Shown one piece after another: positions 36,282-40,266 of a stretch of 40,266 bases of DNA. Every line of letters begins with the position of its first letter. The stretch's first letter is position 1. Made by a program: the position numbers and the translations under genes. A model generated the notes under the pieces. It saw nothing but the letters and a program-made list of their open reading frames with translations. It ran no database searches and was not told where the DNA came from. Source of the DNA: Cyclobacteriaceae bacterium (GTDB taxonomy: Bacteria; Bacteroidota; Bacteroidia; Cytophagales; Cyclobacteriaceae); NCBI GenBank assembly GCA_016787605.1, contig JAEUUE010000119.1:1-40266 (forward strand), written 5' to 3'.

Positions 36282-36287
36282 GGAGCG

Positions 36288-38732
36288 GTGGAAAAATTAA
36301 CTGAAACGTGCTTTCCGGCCTACCAATGGTTCAACAGCCAGGGTTGGAAGGCTTTTCCCTTCCAGGAGGAAACCTGGCGCCATTACCTGTCCGGCCGGTC
36401 AGGTCTGGTCAATGCCCCAACGGGCAGCGGGAAAACCCACTCCCTGTCGATTCCCATTCTGCTGGAAGGCCTTGCCCTGAAACCCAGGAAAGTCCAGGCC
36501 CTCTGGATCACCCCCATCCGCGCCCTGTCGAAGGAAATACAATCCGCAGTCTCGGAAGCCGCCGAAGGACTTGGCTCTTCCTGGAAGATTGGAGTAAGGA
36601 CGGGCGACACCCGCGTGGCAGAAAAGTTACGCCAGAAGGAGAAGCCGCCGGGACTGCTCATCACCACCCCGGAAAGCCTGCATCAGCTGCTGTCGCAAAA
36701 GGGCTACCGGGATTATTTCGCTGACCTTAAAGCCATCGTCATCGACGAGTGGCATGAATTGATGGGCTCCAAACGCGGGGTGCAGATGGAGCTGGCGCTC
36801 GCCCACCTCAAGGGACTTTGCCCTGGTCTCAAAGTCTGGGGTATTTCAGCAACCATCGGCAACATGGAGCAATCGCTCGAGGTCTTGCTGGGTGCTGATG
36901 CGGTGCGCAACGAGCATCGGGTGGTTCGCGCCGAGGTGGAGAAGCAGGTGGAGGTGATTTCGGTTTATCCCGATAGTGTCGAAACACTGCCCTGGGCAGG
37001 ACACTTAGGCATTCATTTGCTGGATAAGGCGATATCAGTAGTGAAGGAGAGCCAGAGCACGCTCATCTTCACCAATACCCGATCCTTCGCCGAGATCTGG
37101 TACCAGAAGATGCTTGACCGCGCACCGGATCTGTCGGGGCTCATCGCCATGCATCACGGGTCCATCAGCCAGGAGCTGAGGCATTGGGTGGAGGAGCAAT
37201 TGCATGAAGGAAAGCTAAAGGCGGTCATTTGCACGTCCAGTCTCGACCTCGGCGTCGACTTCCGGCCCGTGGAAACGATCATCCAGGTGGGTAGCCCGAA
37301 AGGTGTGGCTCGCTTTCTTCAGCGGGCGGGGAGGAGCGGGCACCGCCCGGGCGCCGTCAGCAGGATCTACTTCTTGCCCACGCATTCCCTGGAACTGCTG
37401 GAAGCGGCGGCCATCCGGCAGGCCGTCAAGGAGAAGGTAGTGGAAGACCGTTTACCATACCTGAGGTCCTTTGATGTGCTGGTGCAGTACCTTGTCACGC
37501 TGGCCACGGGCGAAGGCTTCCATCCTGCTGCTGTTCTGGAGGAGGTGCGCCGTACCTACTGCTTTCAATCCATTACCGACGACGAATGGTCCTGGGCCCT
37601 CAACTTCATCACGACGGGGGGAGCCTCGCTGACGGCGTATGATGAATACCGAAAAGTGGAAATTGAGAGTGGCGCCTACCGCGTGACCGATCGGCGCGTG
37701 GCTCTCCGTCACCGGCTCTCCATCGGAACCATTGTGAGCGACGCTTCGATGCTGGTCCGCTACGTGTCGGGCAAGCAATTGGGCACCATCGAGGAGTATT
37801 TCATTGCCCAGCTCAACCCCGGCGATGTGTTCTGGTTTGCCGGACGAAAGCTGGAATTGGTACGGGTGAAAGACATGGAGGCCCTGGTCAGGAATACCAA
37901 GCGAAAGTCGGGGCGCGTGCCTTCGTGGCAAGGTGGCCGGATGGCGCTTTCCAGCCAACTCAGCGAGATGATCCGGCGCAAGGTGCATGCCGCCGCGATC
38001 GGGCGTGAGGAAGACGAAGAGCTGCATTTTCTCCGGCCCCTCCTGGACCTGCAGCGCAACTTGTCGCTGCTGCCCAGGGACAATGAGTTCCTGATCGAGT
38101 ACTTCGAAACGGCCGAAGGTCATCATGTAGTCATGTACCCCTTCGAGGGCCGGCTGGTTCATGAAGGCCTCGCCTCACTCGTGGCCTATCGCATCGCCCA
38201 GATTTTACCCATTACCTTCTCACTCGCTATGAACGACTATGGGTTTGAGCTCCTTTCCGATCAGCCCATCCCGCTGGAAGAAGCCCTGGAGACCAATGTG
38301 CTCGGTGATGAGAATCTTCTTAAGGACATCCAGGCCAGTATCAACTCGGTGGAGATGGCCCGGAGAAAATTCCGGGATATCGCCAGCATCGCCGGGCTGA
38401 TTTTCAAAGGATATCCTGGGCAGCGTGTCCGCGACAAGCACGTGCAGTCATCCTCCCAGCTATTTTTCAATGTCTTTCACGAATACGACAGCACCAACCT
38501 GCTCTTGTTGCAGGCGTACGAGGAAATGATGGACTTTCAGCTGGAGGAAGCCCGCTTGCGCAAGGCCCTGGAACGGATCAAGGGGCAGAAGATCGTCGTG
38601 CGGTATCCGCAGCGCCCCACACCCTTTGCATTCCCCATCATGATCGACCGGCTAAGCCGTGACCGACTGACCACCGAAAGGCTGGAAGACCGGGTGAAAA
38701 AGATGGCGCTCGAGTGGGAGCAGCAGAAGTAG
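36288..38732 (+). CDS. Lhr-type, ligase-associated DEXH-box DNA damage helicase
   Basis: The protein has 814 residues. Motifs are: Walker A APTGSGKT (43-50), TPIRALSKEI (Ia), TTPESLHQLL, DEXH box VIDEWHELMGS, SATIGN, TSSLDLGVDF (V) and QRAGRSGHRPG (VI). The winged-helix and Lhr-core C-terminal parts follow. The length and motif spelling match the helicase usually found with an ATP-dependent DNA ligase and an MBL-fold exonuclease; neither is in this window. The start is GTG at 36288: an in-frame TAG at 36279-36281 excludes an upstream start and no usual start codon follows soon. It is divergent from carH. It ends 3 bases before the convergent phosphate transporter. Confidence 0.9.
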   Translation: MEKLTETCFPAYQWFNSQGWKAFPFQEETWRHYLSGRSGLVNAPTGSGKTHSLSIPILLEGLALKPRKVQALWITPIRALSKEIQSAVSEAAEGLGSSWKIGVRTGDTRVAEKLRQKEKPPGLLITTPESLHQLLSQKGYRDYFADLKAIVIDEWHELMGSKRGVQMELALAHLKGLCPGLKVWGISATIGNMEQSLEVLLGADAVRNEHRVVRAEVEKQVEVISVYPDSVETLPWAGHLGIHLLDKAISVVKESQSTLIFTNTRSFAEIWYQKMLDRAPDLSGLIAMHHGSISQELRHWVEEQLHEGKLKAVICTSSLDLGVDFRPVETIIQVGSPKGVARFLQRAGRSGHRPGAVSRIYFLPTHSLELLEAAAIRQAVKEKVVEDRLPYLRSFDVLVQYLVTLATGEGFHPAAVLEEVRRTYCFQSITDDEWSWALNFITTGGASLTAYDEYRKVEIESGAYRVTDRRVALRHRLSIGTIVSDASMLVRYVSGKQLGTIEEYFIAQLNPGDVFWFAGRKLELVRVKDMEALVRNTKRKSGRVPSWQGGRMALSSQLSEMIRRKVHAAAIGREEDEELHFLRPLLDLQRNLSLLPRDNEFLIEYFETAEGHHVVMYPFEGRLVHEGLASLVAYRIAQILPITFSLAMNDYGFELLSDQPIPLEEALETNVLGDENLLKDIQASINSVEMARRKFRDIASIAGLIFKGYPGQRVRDKHVQSSSQLFFNVFHEYDSTNLLLLQAYEEMMDFQLEEARLRKALERIKGQKIVVRYPQRPTPFAFPIMIDRLSRDRLTTERLEDRVKKMALEWEQQK

Positions 38733-38735
38733 CGA

Positions 38736-40142
38736 TCAGAAGATCGAGCGGAACAGCAGGAACAACGAGCCGGCCATCATCATCACCACGGGAAGGGTCA
38801 GGAACCAGGCGAGCAGGATGTTGCGAACTGTATCCGGCTGAAGGTTCTTCACTCCCTTGCTGGCTACCATGCTGCCGGCCACGCCGGATGACAGTACATG
38901 CGTCGTGCTGACGGGCAGGCCAAAATAGCTCGACATCCCGATGGTGCTGGCGGCCACCAGTTCAGCGCTGGCTCCCTGGGCATAGGACAGGTGCTCCTTG
39001 CCGATTTTTTCTCCGATGGTCTTCACGATCCGCTTCCATCCGATCATCGTGCCGAGTCCCAACGATAAGGCGATCATCACAATGACCCAGCCCGGCGAGT
39101 AGTCGGTTACTTTGCGCAGTGCTTTCAGGTTGGTCTTGATCACGGCCTGATCGCTGGAGCTGACGCGCACCTCCTCCTTCTTCAGGAGTTTGTTGAGGTT
39201 GCGGTCAAGAACAAGTATTTCTTTCCGGATCTGGAATCGCTCATCGCGAGGCATGGTTGAAACCCGTTGAGTGAGTTCACCCCGGAGTTGCACACCCAGG
39301 GCTTTTGACTCCTCAAGCATCTTGCGATCGGCCTCGGAAAGAGGAGCTGGATCAATGCTGCCCATGACCTGCTCCAGCCGGTGCAGGGGTTCGCCAAGTT
39401 TGGAGGTGTCGAAGTCAGCATTGAGGGCAAAGTAGCCGGGCACGATGCCGATGAGGATGAGCATGACCAAACCCACGCCTTTCTGGCCATCGTTCTGTCC
39501 ATGAAAGAAGCTGACTCCCGTGCAGGTGAGCAACAGGATCGAGCGGATCCAGGGCGGAGGAGGGGTGTTCTTTTTGGGTTCTTTAAACAGATCTTCGCCG
39601 TACGCTTTCTTCCGGGTGGCCACGCGCAGGAAATACATCAGCACGATAGTAACGCTGAAGCCAAAGAGCGGGGAAATCAGCAGTGACATCCCGATTTCCG
39701 TGGCTTTGGTCCAGTTGACTGCGGCGCCTGCGGCATCGGGAAGAAACGAATAGGCGATGCCCACGCCGAGAATGGAACCGATCAGTGTATGGGAACTCGA
39801 ACAAGGGATACCGAAATACCAGGTGAGCAGGTTCCACGAAATGGCACTGATGAGCAAGGCCCCTATCATGGACAAGCTGTGGGCGATGTTTTGGTCAATC
39901 AGGGTTTCTACGGGCAGGAGGTTCACGATCCCCATGGCCACAGAAATGCCGCCGAGGAAAACCCCAAGGGCATTCATCATTCCCGACCAGATCACTGCCG
40001 CCCAAGGTTTCATGGAATTGGTGTAGATCACCGTTGCCACGGCGTTGGCGGTGTCGTGGAAGCCATTGACAAACTCAAATCCGCACGCAGCAACAAGGCA
40101 TACCACTAGCAGAACGCTATACGACAATTCGAGCTCAAACAT
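38736..40142 (-). CDS. pit: PiT family inorganic phosphate transporter
   Basis: The 468-residue protein is a low-affinity phosphate:cation symporter. The two inverted PiT signatures are present: FVNGFHDTANAVAT at residues 24-37 and, in the C-terminal repeat, QGASAELVAASTIGMSSYFGLPVSTTH. About ten to twelve membrane spans are visible (for example VIWSGMMNALGVFLGGISV). A cytoplasmic charged loop of about 100 residues sits in the middle (QRVSTMPRDERFQIRKEILV), which the typical E. coli Pit has in a different form. No PhoU gene is next to it. A promoter and TTAAC direct repeats lie upstream, which suggests phosphate control. Confidence 0.93.
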   Translation of the reverse strand: MFELELSYSVLLVVCLVAACGFEFVNGFHDTANAVATVIYTNSMKPWAAVIWSGMMNALGVFLGGISVAMGIVNLLPVETLIDQNIAHSLSMIGALLISAISWNLLTWYFGIPCSSSHTLIGSILGVGIAYSFLPDAAGAAVNWTKATEIGMSLLISPLFGFSVTIVLMYFLRVATRKKAYGEDLFKEPKKNTPPPPWIRSILLLTCTGVSFFHGQNDGQKGVGLVMLILIGIVPGYFALNADFDTSKLGEPLHRLEQVMGSIDPAPLSEADRKMLEESKALGVQLRGELTQRVSTMPRDERFQIRKEILVLDRNLNKLLKKEEVRVSSSDQAVIKTNLKALRKVTDYSPGWVIVMIALSLGLGTMIGWKRIVKTIGEKIGKEHLSYAQGASAELVAASTIGMSSYFGLPVSTTHVLSSGVAGSMVASKGVKNLQPDTVRNILLAWFLTLPVVMMMAGSLFLLFRSIF

Positions 40143-40186
40143 GGGAGGTGGACGTTAGGTCAGGTAGGTAAAAATGCGGAATTTTG

Positions 40187-40232
40187 GCAAGATAGAAGGT
40201 CTTTTTTATACGCAAGGTTAAGCCAATGTTAA
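40187..40232 (-). promoter_or_regulatory. Putative pit promoter with Pho-box-like TTAAC direct repeats
   Basis: On the minus strand TTAACA (40232-40227) and TTAACC (40221-40216) are direct repeats with an 11-base period. They are followed immediately by TTG (40215-40213), an 18-base spacer and TATCTTGC (40194-40187). The repeats are placed as a response-regulator site touching the -33 element. The remaining upstream bases to 40266 show nothing more. Confidence 0.45.
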
Positions 40233-40266
40233 CAAAATCCCGGCCTTGCCCGGATGTGGAAATTTG

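Overview
The window looks like chromosomal DNA of a fairly GC-rich member of the Bacteroidota, most likely a Cytophagales relative (inference). The signs are: Bacteroidota-type promoters (TAnnTTTG at -7, sometimes with TTG near -33), almost no Shine-Dalgarno sequences, a DUF3667 protein, an AraC regulator with a multi-span membrane N-terminus, a two-subunit ThrE exporter, and a carotenoid cluster with a CarH-type MerR regulator and an ECF sigma factor. I see no rRNA, tRNA, CRISPR array, insertion sequence or phage gene, and no gene-free stretch above 300 bases.

Layout. 1-4659 (+): the end of a class V aminotransferase, an AraC regulator, a small membrane protein, an FAD disulfide-type oxidoreductase and two tandem MDR quinone-oxidoreductase-like genes. 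4723-8008: katG (-) and oxyR (+), divergent around an AT-rich promoter region with an OxyR-like operator. 8053-9359 (-): split ThrE-type exporter. 9535-15731 (+): two poorly known proteins, an ABC exporter, a TerB-like protein and the helicase HrpB. 15728-18348 (-): SMUG2 glycosylase and an IGHMBP2-like helicase. 18461-24600 (+): a double-domain universal stress protein, a membrane J-protein with an eIF1/SUI1-like protein, a purple-acid-phosphatase-like enzyme, a diheme cytochrome c and a TPM-domain protein. 24634-31112 (-): D-aminoacylase-like and DUF885 lipoproteins, a putative outer-membrane protein, an S33 hydrolase and an AraC membrane regulator. 31161-36225 (-): a secreted hypothetical protein, idi, crtB, crtI, an ECF sigma factor and a CarH-like regulator. 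36288-38732 (+): a ligase-associated Lhr-type helicase. 38736-40142 (-): a PiT phosphate transporter.

How the genes fit together. The most interesting unit is 31852-36287. A MerR regulator carrying both B12-binding signatures of CarH/LitR photoreceptors lies upstream of an ECF sigma gene and crtI-crtB-idi, all on one strand. A TAAACA word occurs five times in the two promoter regions of this unit, which makes it a candidate CarH operator. It is also present in the region shared with the divergent DNA-repair helicase gene. This suggests light-controlled pigment synthesis, possibly tied to DNA damage defence. The katG/oxyR pair is a second oxidative-stress unit: OxyR keeps both redox cysteines at positions 199 and 208. 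Three separate loci (hrpB, SMUG2 plus SF1 helicase, Lhr-type helicase) concern nucleic-acid repair or remodelling. Functions rest on motif recognition by eye; no search was run.
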